A DNA stretch of 64,000 nt from Rhodocyclales bacterium (GCA_016235025.1 JACRMV010000005.1:124001-188000), one strand, 5' to 3'. Counted from the stretch's first letter, positions 10,209 to 20,251 are shown. The notes: generated by a model not told the origin, from the sequence alone. Translations and numbers: made by a program.

Positions 10209-11414
10209 ATGGCCGAACCTTCATCTACCATAGCTACTGAGTCGGGCGACTGGTCGCTGGAAACGCTGGCGGTGCGCGCCGGCCAGGTGCGCAGCCAGTT
10301 CAACGAACATTCCGAGGCGCTGTACCTGACCTCCAGCTTCGTCTTCGATAGCGCGGCGCAGGCGGCAGCGCGCTTCTCGGGTGAAGAAGAGGGCATGGTT
10401 TACGCCCGCTTCACCAATCCCACCGTGAACATGATGCAGGAGCGTCTGGCCGCGCTGGAAGGGGCCGAGGGCTGCGTGGCCACGGCCAGCGGCATGGCGG
10501 CGATTCTATCGGTCGTGATGGCCTTGATGAAAGCGGGCGAGCATATTGTTTCCTCGCGAAGCATTTTCGGCGCCACGCAGCAGATGTTCGGCAACATCCT
10601 GCCGCGCTTCGGCATCGAGACGACGTTCGTCGATTCCCCGGACAGCGCGGCTTTTGCTGCCGCGATGCGACCCAACACGCGCTTGCTGTTTATCGAAACG
10701 CCGTCCAATCCGCTGACCGAAGTGCTGGATATTGCCGCATTGAGCGCCGTTGCCCATGCCGGCAATGCGCTGCTGGTGGTCGACAATTGCTTCTGCAGTC
10801 CGGCTCTGCAACGCCCGCTCGAATTCGGCGCCGATCTCATCATCCACTCCGCGACCAAGTATCTCGATGGCCAGGGACGGGTGCTGGGCGGCGCGGTTTG
10901 CGGGCCGAAAGCACTGACCGAGGAGGTGTTCAAATTCCTGCGCACCGCCGGCCCGTGCATCTCGCCCTTCAATGCCTGGATCATTTTGAAGGGCATGGAA
11001 ACGCTTGCGTTGAGAATGCAGCAGCAATCGGCCAACGCGCTGCAACTGGCGCAATGGCTGGAGCGTCAGCCGCAGGTGGCGCGCGTGTATTACCCCGGGC
11101 TGGCTTCGCACAGCCAGCATGCGCTGGCGATGCGGCAACAGAAAACCGGCGGCGCCATCGTGGCCTTCGACGTCAAGGGTGGCCGCGAGGCGGCGTGGCG
11201 CGTGGTGGATCATTGCCGGCTGCTGTCCATCACCGCGAATCTGGGCGATACAAAAACCACCATCACGCATCCGGCTTCGACCACGCACGGCCGCATCTCG
11301 CCCGAGGCCCGCGCGGCGTCCGGCATCGGCGAAGGCTTGTTGCGGATCGCAGTCGGCCTGGAAAACCCGGCCGACGTGCAGGCTGACCTCGCCCGCGGCC
11401 TCTCAGCCGGATAG
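10209..11414 (+). CDS. metZ: O-succinylhomoserine sulfhydrylase MetZ
   Basis: A PLP-dependent Cys/Met-metabolism enzyme of 401 residues. The PLP lysine is in IHSATKYLDGQGRVLGG and the family signature FTNPTVNMMQERLAALEG is intact. Location directly after purF and the KYLDGQGRVLGG signature match MetZ, which makes homocysteine directly from O-succinylhomoserine and sulfide, rather than MetB. Its last 12 bases overlap the convergent lpxH gene. Confidence 0.93.
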   Translation: MAEPSSTIATESGDWSLETLAVRAGQVRSQFNEHSEALYLTSSFVFDSAAQAAARFSGEEEGMVYARFTNPTVNMMQERLAALEGAEGCVATASGMAAILSVVMALMKAGEHIVSSRSIFGATQQMFGNILPRFGIETTFVDSPDSAAFAAAMRPNTRLLFIETPSNPLTEVLDIAALSAVAHAGNALLVVDNCFCSPALQRPLEFGADLIIHSATKYLDGQGRVLGGAVCGPKALTEEVFKFLRTAGPCISPFNAWIILKGMETLALRMQQQSANALQLAQWLERQPQVARVYYPGLASHSQHALAMRQQKTGGAIVAFDVKGGREAAWRVVDHCRLLSITANLGDTKTTITHPASTTHGRISPEARAASGIGEGLLRIAVGLENPADVQADLARGLSAG

Positions 11415-12161
11415 ATCGCCCAGATCAATGCGGCGGATGCCGGCGGCGCTGGCTTCGAGCGCGTCGCCGCGTCCCGCATCCCAGTCGGACAGTACCCAGC
11501 GTTCCGCCGTAACGCCTGCGGGCAGGGTGATGTTCTCGCAGCCTGGGCGATGGGTATGGCCATGAATCAGCTGTGTGCAGCCGGAGGCTTCCAGCGCCGC
11601 GCGCACGGCGGCGGGATTGACGTCCATGATCTGCGCCGATTTCGCCTGCATGGCCTCCCGGCTGCGCTGGCGCAACGCAGCCACTTCGGTGCGGCGCTCG
11701 GTCAACGGGCGAGCGAGAAAGGCGTCCTGCCAGGCGCTGCTGCGCACCTGACGGCGGAATTCCTGATAGGGCAGATCATCGGTGCATAAGGTGTCGCCAT
11801 GCATCAGCAAGATCGCCGTGTCACCAACGCCGACTTTTTCCACGTCGCCCAGCCGCTGCATTCCCGTGGCACGCGCGAAGCCATCCCCGAGCAGGAAGTC
11901 GCGGTTGCCGGCGATGAAGAACAGGCGCGTGCCGCTGTCGGCGAGTTGGCGTAGCAGGTCGGCAATGCGGGCATTGAATGGGTCGGCGAGATCGTCGTCG
12001 CCAATCCAGTATTCGAACAGATCACCGAGGATGAAAAGCGCATCCGCCCTGGCCTGCGCCGTAGCGGCCAGGAAGGCGGCAAAACGCCGGGTAACGGCTT
12101 CGTTACCGGGCGTGAGGTGCAGGTCGGAGACGAAGCGCGCCGTGCCAGGGATGGTCAGCAT
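11403..12161 (-). CDS. lpxH: UDP-2,3-diacylglucosamine diphosphatase LpxH
   Basis: LpxH hydrolyses UDP-2,3-diacylglucosamine to lipid X in lipid A synthesis. The calcineurin-like metal motifs are complete: FVSDLHL, LGDLFEYWIGDDD, GNRDFLLG, MHGDT and HGHTHRP. 252 residues, normal. It is distinct from the second, PlcP-like phosphoesterase at 57.4-58.2 kb. The segment VEKVGVGDTAILL is a near copy of the dispersed motif in coding form. It heads toward metZ and overlaps its end. Confidence 0.94.
   Translation of the reverse strand: MLTIPGTARFVSDLHLTPGNEAVTRRFAAFLAATAQARADALFILGDLFEYWIGDDDLADPFNARIADLLRQLADSGTRLFFIAGNRDFLLGDGFARATGMQRLGDVEKVGVGDTAILLMHGDTLCTDDLPYQEFRRQVRSSAWQDAFLARPLTERRTEVAALRQRSREAMQAKSAQIMDVNPAAVRAALEASGCTQLIHGHTHRPGCENITLPAGVTAERWVLSDWDAGRGDALEASAAGIRRIDLGDLSG
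11826..11839 (-). repeat. Dispersed motif, near copy in lpxH
   Basis: CAACGCCGACTTTT, one change, with perfect CGCCGT half at the standard distance; encodes VEKVGVGDTA. Confidence 0.6.
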
Positions 12162-12185
12162 GGCTGCTGGCGCCAGGCGTCCGGC

Positions 12186-12674
12186 TTAAACGACTTCGGC
12201 GCGCTCGATGATGACGTTCTCGGCCGGCACGTTCTGGTGGAAGCCGACGGTGCGGGTCTTCACCGACTTGATCGCGTCCACGACGTCCTGGCCTTCGGTG
12301 ACGCGGCCAAAAACGCAGTAGCCCCAGCCGTCCTGGCATTTGCCATGGTCGAGAAAATCGTTGTCGCCGACATTGATGAAGAACTGCGCGGTGGCCGAAT
12401 GCGGGTCGGAGGTGCGCGCCATGGCCACGGTGTAGCGCTCGTTCTTGAGGCCGTTCTTGGCTTCGTTCTCGATCGGCGCATTGACCGGCTTCTGGTTCAT
12501 GCCGGGGACGAAGCCGCCGCCCTGGATCATGAAGCCGTCGATCACGCGATGGAAAATCGTGCCATCGTACTGCCCTGCTTCGACATAGGCGATGAAATTG
12601 GCGACGGTTTTGGGCGCTTTCTCGGCATCGAGTTCGAGCGTGATGACGCCGTGGTTGGTGGTGAGCTTGATCAT
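12186..12674 (-). CDS. ppiB: Cytoplasmic peptidyl-prolyl isomerase, cyclophilin type
   Basis: A 162-residue cyclophilin without a signal peptide (begins [16 protein letters not shown]). Core motifs [25 protein letters not shown] and [10 protein letters not shown] are intact. It lies 16 bases after the periplasmic paralogue at 12691, and the two share most core residues, so they are a tandem duplicate with different destinations. Start at 12674 is preceded by GAGGAACC-type ribosome site. Confidence 0.95.
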   Translation of the reverse strand: MIKLTTNHGVITLELDAEKAPKTVANFIAYVEAGQYDGTIFHRVIDGFMIQGGGFVPGMNQKPVNAPIENEAKNGLKNERYTVAMARTSDPHSATAQFFINVGDNDFLDHGKCQDGWGYCVFGRVTEGQDVVDAIKSVKTRTVGFHQNVPAENVIIERAEVV

Positions 12675-12690
12675 GATGGTTCCTCGTGAG

Positions 12691-13254
12691 TTATTTCTTG
12701 GCCGGCAGGAGCCGGACGGATTCGATGACGATCGGGGTGCGCGGCACATCCTGAAACATGCCCGCATTGCCGGTGGGCGTCTTGCCGATTTTCTGCACCA
12801 CATCGAGTCCTTGCGTCACCTTGCCGAAGACGGCGTAGCCCCAGCCGTCGCGGCTCGGATAGTCAAGGAAGCGGTTGTCATTCAGGTTGATGAAGAACTG
12901 CGCCGTGGCCGAATGCGGGTCGCCGGTGCGGGCCATGGCCAGCGTGCCGGTTTCATTCCGGAGACCGTTCTTGCCTTCGTTCGGAATCGGCGCGCGGGTT
13001 TCCTTCTGCTGCATGTCCGGGGTGAAGCCGCCACCCTGAATCATGAAGCCGTCAATCACACGATGAAACACCGTGCCTTTGAAAAAACCATCCTTGACGT
13101 ATTGCAGGAAGTTTTCCACCGACTTGGGCGCCTTCTCGGGATAAAGCTCGATGAGTATCGTGCCCTGCGAGGTTTTCATTTCCACCTGTGGATTGGCGGC
13201 ATGGACCGCAAGGCTGAAGAGAAGAGCAGAAACGAACAGAGTCAGACGATGCAT
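12691..13254 (-). CDS. ppiA: Periplasmic peptidyl-prolyl isomerase, cyclophilin type
   Basis: A 187-residue cyclophilin with a clear signal peptide ([19 protein letters not shown], cut after AHA/AVHA). The body carries [19 protein letters not shown] and [13 protein letters not shown]. It would assist folding of exported proteins. GGAGG lies just upstream of the ATG. It is upstream of and co-directional with ppiB. Confidence 0.93.
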   Translation of the reverse strand: MHRLTLFVSALLFSLAVHAANPQVEMKTSQGTILIELYPEKAPKSVENFLQYVKDGFFKGTVFHRVIDGFMIQGGGFTPDMQQKETRAPIPNEGKNGLRNETGTLAMARTGDPHSATAQFFINLNDNRFLDYPSRDGWGYAVFGKVTQGLDVVQKIGKTPTGNAGMFQDVPRTPIVIESVRLLPAKK

Positions 13255-13290
13255 GCAACCTCCGGAGGGATGGGAAAGGGGGCGGGAAAA

Positions 13291-13917
13291 TCAGGGAGCG
13301 GAAGCGTCAGGCCGCGCCTTCGGCGCAGCAGGCTGTTCTGCTGGCGTTTCCGTGCGGGCGGCGGGCGCCGGTTTGACCTGGTCTGCGTGTCCGCTCGCGG
13401 TCAACAACTCGCGGAGCAAGGTCAGCTTGCTCTGGATGCCGGCATTGGAGGAGTCAAGCTGGAGCGCCCTGGCATAGGACTGGCTGGCGAGACGGACGTA
13501 AATGTCGCCGAGGTTTTCATGTGCCGTGGCGTAGGACGGATGGGTGCGGATCGCCATTTCCAGTGATGTCCGCGCCTTGTCATATTGCTGCTGTTGCGCG
13601 TAGATGACCGCCAGGTTGTTCCAGGGTTCGGGTAACTCGGGATAATCTTCGGTTAATTTCGTAAATATCCCGGCTGCCTCATTCTGCCTGTTCATCTCGG
13701 TCAGCACGACCCCTTTGAGAAAGCGCCCCTGAGCGTCTTTGGGCTTTCCCGCAAGGTACTTGTCGACTTGTTCCAGCGCTTGAGAATATTGTTTCTGTTT
13801 CAGGAGCCGGTTGATATCCGGCAACGCATCGGCGTGCACGACGGGAGCCAGTGAAAAAAAGGCGGCCGACAAGGCCGGTACCAGTAAGCGCACAGCATTG
13901 AGGCGGATTTTTGTCAT
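13291..13917 (-). CDS. TPR-repeat exported protein
   Basis: Signal peptide (residues 1-29, VPALSAAFFSLAPVVHA) followed by three to four tetratricopeptide repeats (LEQVDKYLAGKPKDAQGRFLKGV..., AAGIFTKLTEDYPELPEPWNNLAVIYAQQQQYDKA, ATAHENLGDIYVRLASQSYARALQLD) and a Pro/Ala-rich tail. TPR proteins mediate protein contacts in the periplasm. It probably starts the minus-strand run TPR-ppiA-ppiB-lpxH, suggesting an envelope-biogenesis role; no specific function can be assigned. Confidence 0.85.
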   Translation of the reverse strand: MTKIRLNAVRLLVPALSAAFFSLAPVVHADALPDINRLLKQKQYSQALEQVDKYLAGKPKDAQGRFLKGVVLTEMNRQNEAAGIFTKLTEDYPELPEPWNNLAVIYAQQQQYDKARTSLEMAIRTHPSYATAHENLGDIYVRLASQSYARALQLDSSNAGIQSKLTLLRELLTASGHADQVKPAPAARTETPAEQPAAPKARPDASAP

Positions 13918-14143
13918 GGGATATACTTCTCTTCGCGGTGGTTCAGGTGACGGCTCAAACCGGCTTGAGTAACTCCCGGCACGAAAATTCTGTACAGCCA
14001 GGCCCTGGCAGTTCGGCTGTGAATTCTAGCAAGAAGCGGCTTATGCCAACAACCCGGCAACGACTCATTCACCCTTTTCGCCCTGTTGCAGCGGCAAGAC
14101 CTCTATTCCAGCGCTATTCCCTCGTTCGATCCATTTCCATTCC

Positions 14144-15523
14144 ATGCTGAAGCTCTACAACACCCTCGCCCGCGAAAAACAGACCTTTGTTCCGATTGAT
14201 CCGGCACACGTCAGAATGTACGTCTGCGGCATGACCGTCTATGACTATTGCCACCTCGGTCACGCCCGTGTGATGGTGGTGTTCGACATGGTGGCGCGCT
14301 GGCTGCGGGCCAGCGGCTATCCGCTCACCTATGTGCGCAACATTACCGACATCGACGACAAGATCATCCGTCGCGCCCAGGAAAATGGTGAAAGCCTGCG
14401 GCAACTGACGGATCGTTTCATCGCCGCCATGAACGAAGACGCCGCCGCCCTCGGCGTGCTGCCGCCGGATGCCGAACCGCGCGCCACCGAATACGTCGCG
14501 CAAATGCAGACCATGATCGGCGCGCTGGAGAAAAACGGCTACGCCTATGTCGCGGCCAACCACGACGTCTGCTATTCGGTGCGCAAGTTTCATGGCTACG
14601 GCAAGCTCTCCGGCAAGTCGCTGGAAGACCTGCGCGCCGGCGAGCGCGTCGATGTTGCGGCCGGCAAGCAGGATCCGCTGGATTTCGTGTTATGGAAGCA
14701 CGCCCGGGACGACGAGCCTGCCGACGCCCGATGGGAGGCGCCATGGGGCGCAGGGCGACCCGGATGGCATATCGAATGTTCCGCCATGGCTTCCGAACTG
14801 CTTGGACAGCATTTCGACATCCACGGCGGCGGCCAGGATTTGCAGTTTCCGCATCACGAAAATGAAATCGCCCAGTCCGAAGGTGCCCAGGGCGGCTCGG
14901 GCGGCCAGTTCGTGAACTACTGGATGCACAACGGCTTCGTCCGTGTCGATGACGAAAAGATGTCCAAGTCGCTGGGCAACTTCTTCACCATCCGCGAAGT
15001 GCTGAAGAAATACGATGCCGAGGTGGTGCGCTTCTTCATCCTGCGTGCGCATTACCGCAGCCCGTTGAATTATTCGGACGCCCATCTCGACGATGCACGC
15101 CAGGCGCTGACACGGCTTTACACCGCACTCAAGGGCGCTTCAGGCGCAGCAAATGTCGATTGGAATGAAGCCCACGCCCAGCGCTTCAAGGCCGCGCTCG
15201 ATGATGATTTCAATACGGCGGAAGCGATGGCCGAGCTATTCAATCTGGCTGCTGCCATCAACCGTGGCGAAACCGCGCTGACCGGTCAGCTCAAGGCGCT
15301 GGGCGGGGTGTTGGGCCTGTTGCAGCGCGACGCCCAGACATTCTTGCAGGCTGCTCCCGGCGATGGTCTCGATAACGCGGCCATCGAAGCAAAAGTCGGC
15401 GCTCGCGCCACGGCGAAAAAAGCCAGAAACTTCGCCGAAGCTGACCGTATCCGCGATGAACTCAAGGCTGCCGGCATCGTCCTCGAAGACGGGCCGCAGG
15501 GAACCACCTGGCGGCGCGGCTAA
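14144..15523 (+). CDS. cysS: Cysteinyl-tRNA synthetase
   Basis: Class I synthetase that charges tRNA-Cys. The zinc cysteine and HIGH-type motif are in [17 protein letters not shown], further zinc ligands in IECSAM and HHENEIAQ, and KMSKS in [10 protein letters not shown]. The C-terminus ends with the family-typical [12 protein letters not shown]. 459 residues, normal. Near the end, [17 protein letters not shown] contains a one-mismatch copy of the dispersed motif at the same length as homologues, i.e. by substitution rather than insertion. Confidence 0.97.
   Translation: MLKLYNTLAREKQTFVPIDPAHVRMYVCGMTVYDYCHLGHARVMVVFDMVARWLRASGYPLTYVRNITDIDDKIIRRAQENGESLRQLTDRFIAAMNEDAAALGVLPPDAEPRATEYVAQMQTMIGALEKNGYAYVAANHDVCYSVRKFHGYGKLSGKSLEDLRAGERVDVAAGKQDPLDFVLWKHARDDEPADARWEAPWGAGRPGWHIECSAMASELLGQHFDIHGGGQDLQFPHHENEIAQSEGAQGGSGGQFVNYWMHNGFVRVDDEKMSKSLGNFFTIREVLKKYDAEVVRFFILRAHYRSPLNYSDAHLDDARQALTRLYTALKGASGAANVDWNEAHAQRFKAALDDDFNTAEAMAELFNLAAAINRGETALTGQLKALGGVLGLLQRDAQTFLQAAPGDGLDNAAIEAKVGARATAKKARNFAEADRIRDELKAAGIVLEDGPQGTTWRRG
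15391..15404 (+). repeat. Dispersed motif, one-mismatch copy in cysS
   Basis: AAAAGTCGGCGCTC with the ACGGCG half five bases on; encodes KVGARATA in the last 45 codons of cysS. Confidence 0.75.
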
Positions 15524-15542
15524 CCGGGCCAAGCGATGTGGT

Positions 15543-15572
15543 TTGGTGTTTGCAGGCCGCTGATTTTATAAT
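15543..15572 (+). promoter_or_regulatory. Sigma-70-like promoter for the cytochrome pair
   Basis: TTGGTG at 15543-15548 and a perfect TATAAT at 15567-15572, spaced by 18 bases, lie between cysS and the first cytochrome gene, giving a leader of about 60 bases. Confidence 0.55.
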
Positions 15573-15642
15573 CGGGCGTAATCCTGCGCAGACAGGACGA
15601 CCGTTTGATACCCCAACCCCACCAACCGAGAGAAAACAGAAT

Positions 15643-15984
15643 ATGAAGCGTATATCGACAGCCCTGCTGGGTGCAGCCCTGTTGCTGAGTCTCGCCCTGC
15701 CGGCGCAGGCCGCCGGTGACCCGAACGCCGGACAGCAGAAAAACTCCATGTGCCAGGGCTGCCACGGCATTCCCGGCTGGCGCACCGCCTACCCCGAGGT
15801 CTACAGCGTGCCCAAGCTCGGCGGACAGCATGCCGACTACATCGTGGCCGCACTCAAAGGATACAAAACCGGCGAGCGCTCCCACCCCACCATGAATGGC
15901 ATCGTTCGCAGCCTGTCCGATCAGGACATGGAAGATCTTGCCGCCTACTACGCTGCTGCGCCTGCTACCGGCCCAGCCAAATAA
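15643..15984 (+). CDS. Small class I c-type cytochrome
   Basis: Signal peptide (residues 1-24, ending LALPAQAA) then a single covalent heme site CQGCH (about residue 38) and a distal Met candidate in HPTMNGIV. 113 residues from the ATG at 15643. The gene sits 17 bases before a second similar cytochrome; together they look like a periplasmic electron-carrier pair of the c4/c5-related type, possibly feeding a terminal oxidase or reductase. Partner enzymes are not in the window. The GIPGWRTAYPEVYSVPKLGGQ insertion between heme and Met sites is typical of this subgroup. Confidence 0.9.
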   Translation: MKRISTALLGAALLLSLALPAQAAGDPNAGQQKNSMCQGCHGIPGWRTAYPEVYSVPKLGGQHADYIVAALKGYKTGERSHPTMNGIVRSLSDQDMEDLAAYYAAAPATGPAK

Positions 15985-16001
15985 TCCGGGAGATTCCTGT
16001 C

Positions 16002-16325
16002 ATGAAAAAAACCGTACTCATCCTTTCCATCGCTGTCACATCCCTCGGATTGCAGGCACACGCCGAGGGCAACCCGGAAGCCGGCCGCGCCAAGTCCAAC
16101 AGCTGCGTCGCCTGTCATGGCGCCGACGGCAACAGCCCGGTCGCCATGTTCCCCAAGCTGGCCGGGCAGGAACAGGATTATCTCTATCACTCGCTGAGAG
16201 CCTACAAGTCCGGCAAACGCAAGAACCCGATCATGGGCGGCCAGGTGGCAAATCTTTCCGATGCCGACATGGCGGATCTGGCGGCATATTTCGCAGCGCA
16301 ACACGGACTGAGCGTCCGGTATTGA
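16002..16325 (+). CDS. Small class I c-type cytochrome (c4/c553-like)
   Basis: 107 residues with signal peptide (ILSIAVTSLGLQAHA) and one heme motif CVACH; the region ADGNSPVAMFPKLAGQEQDYL and the axial Met in NPIMGGQVANLSD are characteristic of half of a cytochrome c4. Shares the NLSDxDMxDLAAYFAA ending with the upstream gene (SLSDQDMEDLAAYYAA), so the two arose by duplication. No clear terminator follows; a 10-base inverted repeat (ACGGGCCGG / CCGGCCCGT) spans the gap to the convergent c-di-GMP gene. Confidence 0.9.
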   Translation: MKKTVLILSIAVTSLGLQAHAEGNPEAGRAKSNSCVACHGADGNSPVAMFPKLAGQEQDYLYHSLRAYKSGKRKNPIMGGQVANLSDADMADLAAYFAAQHGLSVRY

Positions 16326-16417
16326 ACGACCCGAGGCTGCCCCGAGGCTGACGGGCCGGGAAACGGGAAGGGCGGCGGCGCTATTCTTCGCCTCACGTCC
16401 TGCGCCGCACCGGCCCG

Positions 16418-19400
16418 TTACTGATTCCCTGGCGTTCGCCGTTGCAACTGGTCGCGCAAGGCGTTGTTCAGGCTTTCCAGCTTGTTGATCTGCGTTAGCG
16501 CCTCTGGGGTGCGGCCCTGCGCATGCAGCGTCAGCGCCTTTGCCGCGAGTGAATGGATTTGCTGGTGCAGGGCGTCGATGTCCTGCAAGCGGGTGTGCCC
16601 GGACCAGCGCCCCGGATCTGCGGAGGCCAGATAGCGGCCGAACTGGCACTGCCGGGGATCCATGTCCGGCGGCGCAGCCTGCTTGCCCTTGAGGTGGTTC
16701 TCCAGGCGGGCGATCCAGGCGCGGTGCTCGACGCTGGCCAAGACCAGCGGCAAGTCCTGGCGATCGGCCAGCGGCTGCCTGCTCCAGGAGTCGCTCGGGC
16801 GCCAGCGGGCAATCCAGCCTGGAATCTGGTCGGCCGGCATCGGGCGGGCAATGCCGTACCCCTGGCCCAAGTGGCAACCCAGTTGCAGCAGCAGGTCGCC
16901 ATGTTCCACCGATTCCACCCCTTCCGCGATGACTTCGCGCCCGAAGGCTGCGGCCAGGCCGATGACCCCTTCCAGGATGGCCAGGTCATCCGGATCATCC
17001 AGCATGTCGCGAACGAAACTCTGGTCGATCTTGAGCATGGCCACGGGCAGGCGTTTCAGGTAGGTCAGCGAGGAATAGCCGGTGCCGAAGTCGTCCAGGG
17101 CGAAGCCTATCCCCAGCGTGTGGCAGGCATCGATCGTGGCGGTGGCATGGACCAGGTCTTCCAGGGCGCTGGTTTCCAGCACTTCCAGCTCAAGATCGGA
17201 CGGCGGGATTTCGGGGTGCCTGGCCAGGATAATGCCCAGGCGTTCGCTGAAGTCCGGCTGCTGCAACTGGCTGGCGCCGATGTTGACGCTGACCGGAAGC
17301 CGCAGCCCGGCGGTTTGCCAGCGTACCATCTGGCGCAAGGCCGCATCGATGACCCACTCGCCCAGCATGATCGCCAGCGGGTGGTCCTCGATGACAGGCA
17401 GAAACACGCCCGGCGGCAGCAGGCCGCGTTCCGGATGCTGCCAGCGGATCAGCGCCTCGGCGCCGATCACTGCTCCAGTGCGCATATTCACCTTGGGCTG
17501 GAAATGCAGCACAAACTCTTCCTGGGCCAGCGCCTGGCGGATTTGTTCCAGGCTTTCGTGATGGCCGCGGACACTGCGGTCATTCTCGGCATCGAACACA
17601 TGGTAGCGATTCTTGCCGGCCAGCTTGGCCTGGTACATCGCCTGGTCGGCCTGGCGCAGCAACTGGTCAGGTTCCATGGACTCGGCTTGCGGATAGAAGG
17701 TAACGCCCAGGCTGGCTGAAATCTGCAATTTGTGCTCGCCGTACACCACGGGCTGGCATGCGGCGGCAAGCAGGCGGGTGAGCAAGGGTGCGCTGTCGGC
17801 GATGCTGTTCAGGTCGAGCAGTATGGCAACGAATTCGTCACCACCGATACGCGCCAGTGTATCGCCTTCGCGCAATGCTTCTTTCATGTGGGCCGTGATG
17901 CCGATCAGCAATTGGTCACCCGCTGCATGGCCATGCTGGTCATTGACCGCCTTGAAGCCGTCGAGGTCGAGGTAGGCGACCGCCAGGCGCTGGCCGCGCC
18001 GCTGGGCCTGCGCCATGCCCTGGTGCAGGCGGTCGGTCAGCAGCACACGATTGGGCAGGGTGGTCAGCGCGTCATAGTGGGCGATATGTTCGAGCTGTTT
18101 TTCATGTTCCTTGATCTGGGTGATGTCGGAGAACAGTGCCACATAGTGTTGTATGGCGTTCTGCGCGTCGCGTACGGCGCTGATGGTGAGTATCTCGGCA
18201 AAAATTTCACCATTTTTGCGCCGGTTCCAGATTTCGCCATACCAATGGCCCTTTTCGTTCAGGCTGCGCCACAGGTCGGCGTAGAACGCCTTGTTATGCC
18301 GGCCGGAGCTGAGGATGCGCGGGTTCTTGCCCAGCACTTCTTCGCGGCTGTAGCCGGTGATGTGGGTGAATGCCTCATTAACGTCGATGATTGCACCGTC
18401 CGGGGCGGTGATGGTGATGCCTTCCTTCGTATGGGTGAATACGCTGGCGGCGAGCTGGAGTTTTTCCGCGGCCCGTTTGCGCTCGGCGATGTCCACCCAC
18501 TGGGCATGCAGGATCCGTTTGCCGCGATAGGTTAGCGCGGTCAGGGAAACCGCGACATCGCAGGGCTGGCCGTCGCGTGTGACCGGCTGGCAGTCGAAAT
18601 GGGCGAATCCCGTCGTCATCGCCTCCGCGATCTTGGCCTGGAGCGGCGGGCCGGACAGGGTGCCGTCAGGTTTCACCGGCAGGACAATGGCCTCGGATGG
18701 CAGTCCGATGACGTCTTCCTTCTTTTCATAGTTGAGGAAGCGAACGAGCGCCCGGTTGCAGTCGATCACCCTTCCGCTCTCAAGGTCATACAACAGCACC
18801 GGGTTGGCCGCCTCGTCGAAGAGGCGGCGGAATGCCTCTTCGCTTTCTCTCAAGGCTTCTTCGATCTGTTTGCGGACGGTGATATCGATGGATATCCCGC
18901 ACAGGGCATAGATGCGGCCATCGGCGTGCCGCAGCGGCAGCTTGATGGATTGGTAGGTGGTGGTTTTGCCTGTGGCGGCGACGGTGTTCGTTTCGTCGGT
19001 CCGCAGGGTTTCGCCTGCATCCAGCACGCGCCGGTCGTTGATGCGGATAGCGGCGGCGGTTGCCGCATCGAAGAATTTTTCGTCGCCGAAACCAACGATA
19101 TCCTCCATTTCTGCTTGCCACAGCTCACGCACGGGGCGGTTTGCAAACAGGTAATGTCCCTCGGCATTCTTGAGATAGATGTAGGCATCGACATTGTCGA
19201 GAATGGTGCGCAGTTCCTGTTCGGCCTTGTGCTGGGCTTCCCGCAGGCGTATGGCTGCGCTGATGTCACGCCAGACGGCCACCAGGTAGGCGCGGCCATG
19301 CAGATGGAGCATGCGCACATTGATGTGTACATCGAAAATGCTTCCGTCCTTGCGGCGATGCCGGCTCTCGAAATGGGTCTGGCCGGCAGCTTCGAGCCGT

Positions 19401-20251
19401 TTCACGTTCTCGCGCAGCGCGGCTTCGTCGAGGTCGGCCCGGATGACGTGCAGGGACAGGCCAAGCAGTTCATCGCGTGTATACCCAAGCATCTCGCACG
19501 CCGCGTCATTGACTTCGATGAAGCGCAAGGTCGTGGCATCGACGACATCGATGCCATCCCCGGCCTGGCTGACGATGGCGCGGTAGAGCTCTTCGCGCTC
19601 GGCCAGGGCCGCCTGGATCCGGGTTTGTTCGGTCACGTCCTTGAAGCACCATATTCGTCCGCACCCGCTGACGTTTGTCCAGGTGCGGCTGTAGCGTGCG
19701 AACACGCGCCCGTCCTTGAAGTGCAGGGTGTCCCGCGACTCCTGGTCGGAGCCGTAGAGCTGCCTCACCCGCTCCAGGAAGGCGTCGGGATCGGCCAGTT
19801 GGTCGAGCACATGAGCCAGCAGCTGTTTGTCCTGTCCGGCCGTGGTCAACTCCGGCGGCACGCGCCAGAGCTCAAGAAAGCGCGGATTGGCAGCCAGCAC
19901 GGTATCGTCCTGGGCGACCATCAGGATGCCTTCGTCGGCGGCGTCCAGGGCTACGCTCAAGTGGGTGGTGACGGAAGACAGGTTCCTCTCCAGCGTGCGC
20001 CGCTTGTTTCGGGCCAATTCGCGCAGCAGATGACTCACCAGCAGGATGATGGGCGGAGCAACGAGGGTTGTGGCCACCAGGCCGATCAATAAATCGGCGG
20101 GGGGCACAGCGCCCTTCAGGAGCAGATCCATGCTGGCCACGATGGACTCGACGGCCAGCAGGCTGGCAGAAGCCACGAGCACCGCCAGCCGCCAGCCGAT
20201 CAGGCGTTGCAGCCACGGAAGCAGCCGGGTTGTCATTGCCGAGGGTTCCAT
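16418..20251 (-). CDS. Membrane PAS5-GGDEF-EAL protein with C-terminal CZB zinc-sensing domain
   Basis: A 1277-residue c-di-GMP enzyme. Two membrane helices lie at about residues 15-75 with a tiny periplasmic loop, so most of the protein is cytoplasmic. Then come five PAS/PAC units (about 95-220, 220-345, 345-465, 465-590, 600-725). The GGDEF domain (725-895) has IGGDEF and an upstream RxxD product-inhibition site (REGD). The EAL domain (910-1150) has EALIRWQHP, DDFGTGYSS and IAEGVES, so both activities look intact. The last 100 residues match a chemoreceptor zinc-binding (CZB) domain: HRAW, QCQFGRYL and HQQIH. CZB domains bind zinc through 3His-1Cys and are usually found in chemoreceptors or before GGDEF domains. 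Function inferred: integrates redox/light/ligand and zinc signals into c-di-GMP turnover. Confidence 0.92.
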   Translation of the reverse strand: MEPSAMTTRLLPWLQRLIGWRLAVLVASASLLAVESIVASMDLLLKGAVPPADLLIGLVATTLVAPPIILLVSHLLRELARNKRRTLERNLSSVTTHLSVALDAADEGILMVAQDDTVLAANPRFLELWRVPPELTTAGQDKQLLAHVLDQLADPDAFLERVRQLYGSDQESRDTLHFKDGRVFARYSRTWTNVSGCGRIWCFKDVTEQTRIQAALAEREELYRAIVSQAGDGIDVVDATTLRFIEVNDAACEMLGYTRDELLGLSLHVIRADLDEAALRENVKRLEAAGQTHFESRHRRKDGSIFDVHINVRMLHLHGRAYLVAVWRDISAAIRLREAQHKAEQELRTILDNVDAYIYLKNAEGHYLFANRPVRELWQAEMEDIVGFGDEKFFDAATAAAIRINDRRVLDAGETLRTDETNTVAATGKTTTYQSIKLPLRHADGRIYALCGISIDITVRKQIEEALRESEEAFRRLFDEAANPVLLYDLESGRVIDCNRALVRFLNYEKKEDVIGLPSEAIVLPVKPDGTLSGPPLQAKIAEAMTTGFAHFDCQPVTRDGQPCDVAVSLTALTYRGKRILHAQWVDIAERKRAAEKLQLAASVFTHTKEGITITAPDGAIIDVNEAFTHITGYSREEVLGKNPRILSSGRHNKAFYADLWRSLNEKGHWYGEIWNRRKNGEIFAEILTISAVRDAQNAIQHYVALFSDITQIKEHEKQLEHIAHYDALTTLPNRVLLTDRLHQGMAQAQRRGQRLAVAYLDLDGFKAVNDQHGHAAGDQLLIGITAHMKEALREGDTLARIGGDEFVAILLDLNSIADSAPLLTRLLAAACQPVVYGEHKLQISASLGVTFYPQAESMEPDQLLRQADQAMYQAKLAGKNRYHVFDAENDRSVRGHHESLEQIRQALAQEEFVLHFQPKVNMRTGAVIGAEALIRWQHPERGLLPPGVFLPVIEDHPLAIMLGEWVIDAALRQMVRWQTAGLRLPVSVNIGASQLQQPDFSERLGIILARHPEIPPSDLELEVLETSALEDLVHATATIDACHTLGIGFALDDFGTGYSSLTYLKRLPVAMLKIDQSFVRDMLDDPDDLAILEGVIGLAAAFGREVIAEGVESVEHGDLLLQLGCHLGQGYGIARPMPADQIPGWIARWRPSDSWSRQPLADRQDLPLVLASVEHRAWIARLENHLKGKQAAPPDMDPRQCQFGRYLASADPGRWSGHTRLQDIDALHQQIHSLAAKALTLHAQGRTPEALTQINKLESLNNALRDQLQRRTPGNQ

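Noticed and set aside
16553-20092. Several long plus-strand open frames opposite the c-di-GMP gene
   Set aside because: All lie antisense to the PAS-GGDEF-EAL-CZB reading frame, which has intact motifs from end to end.
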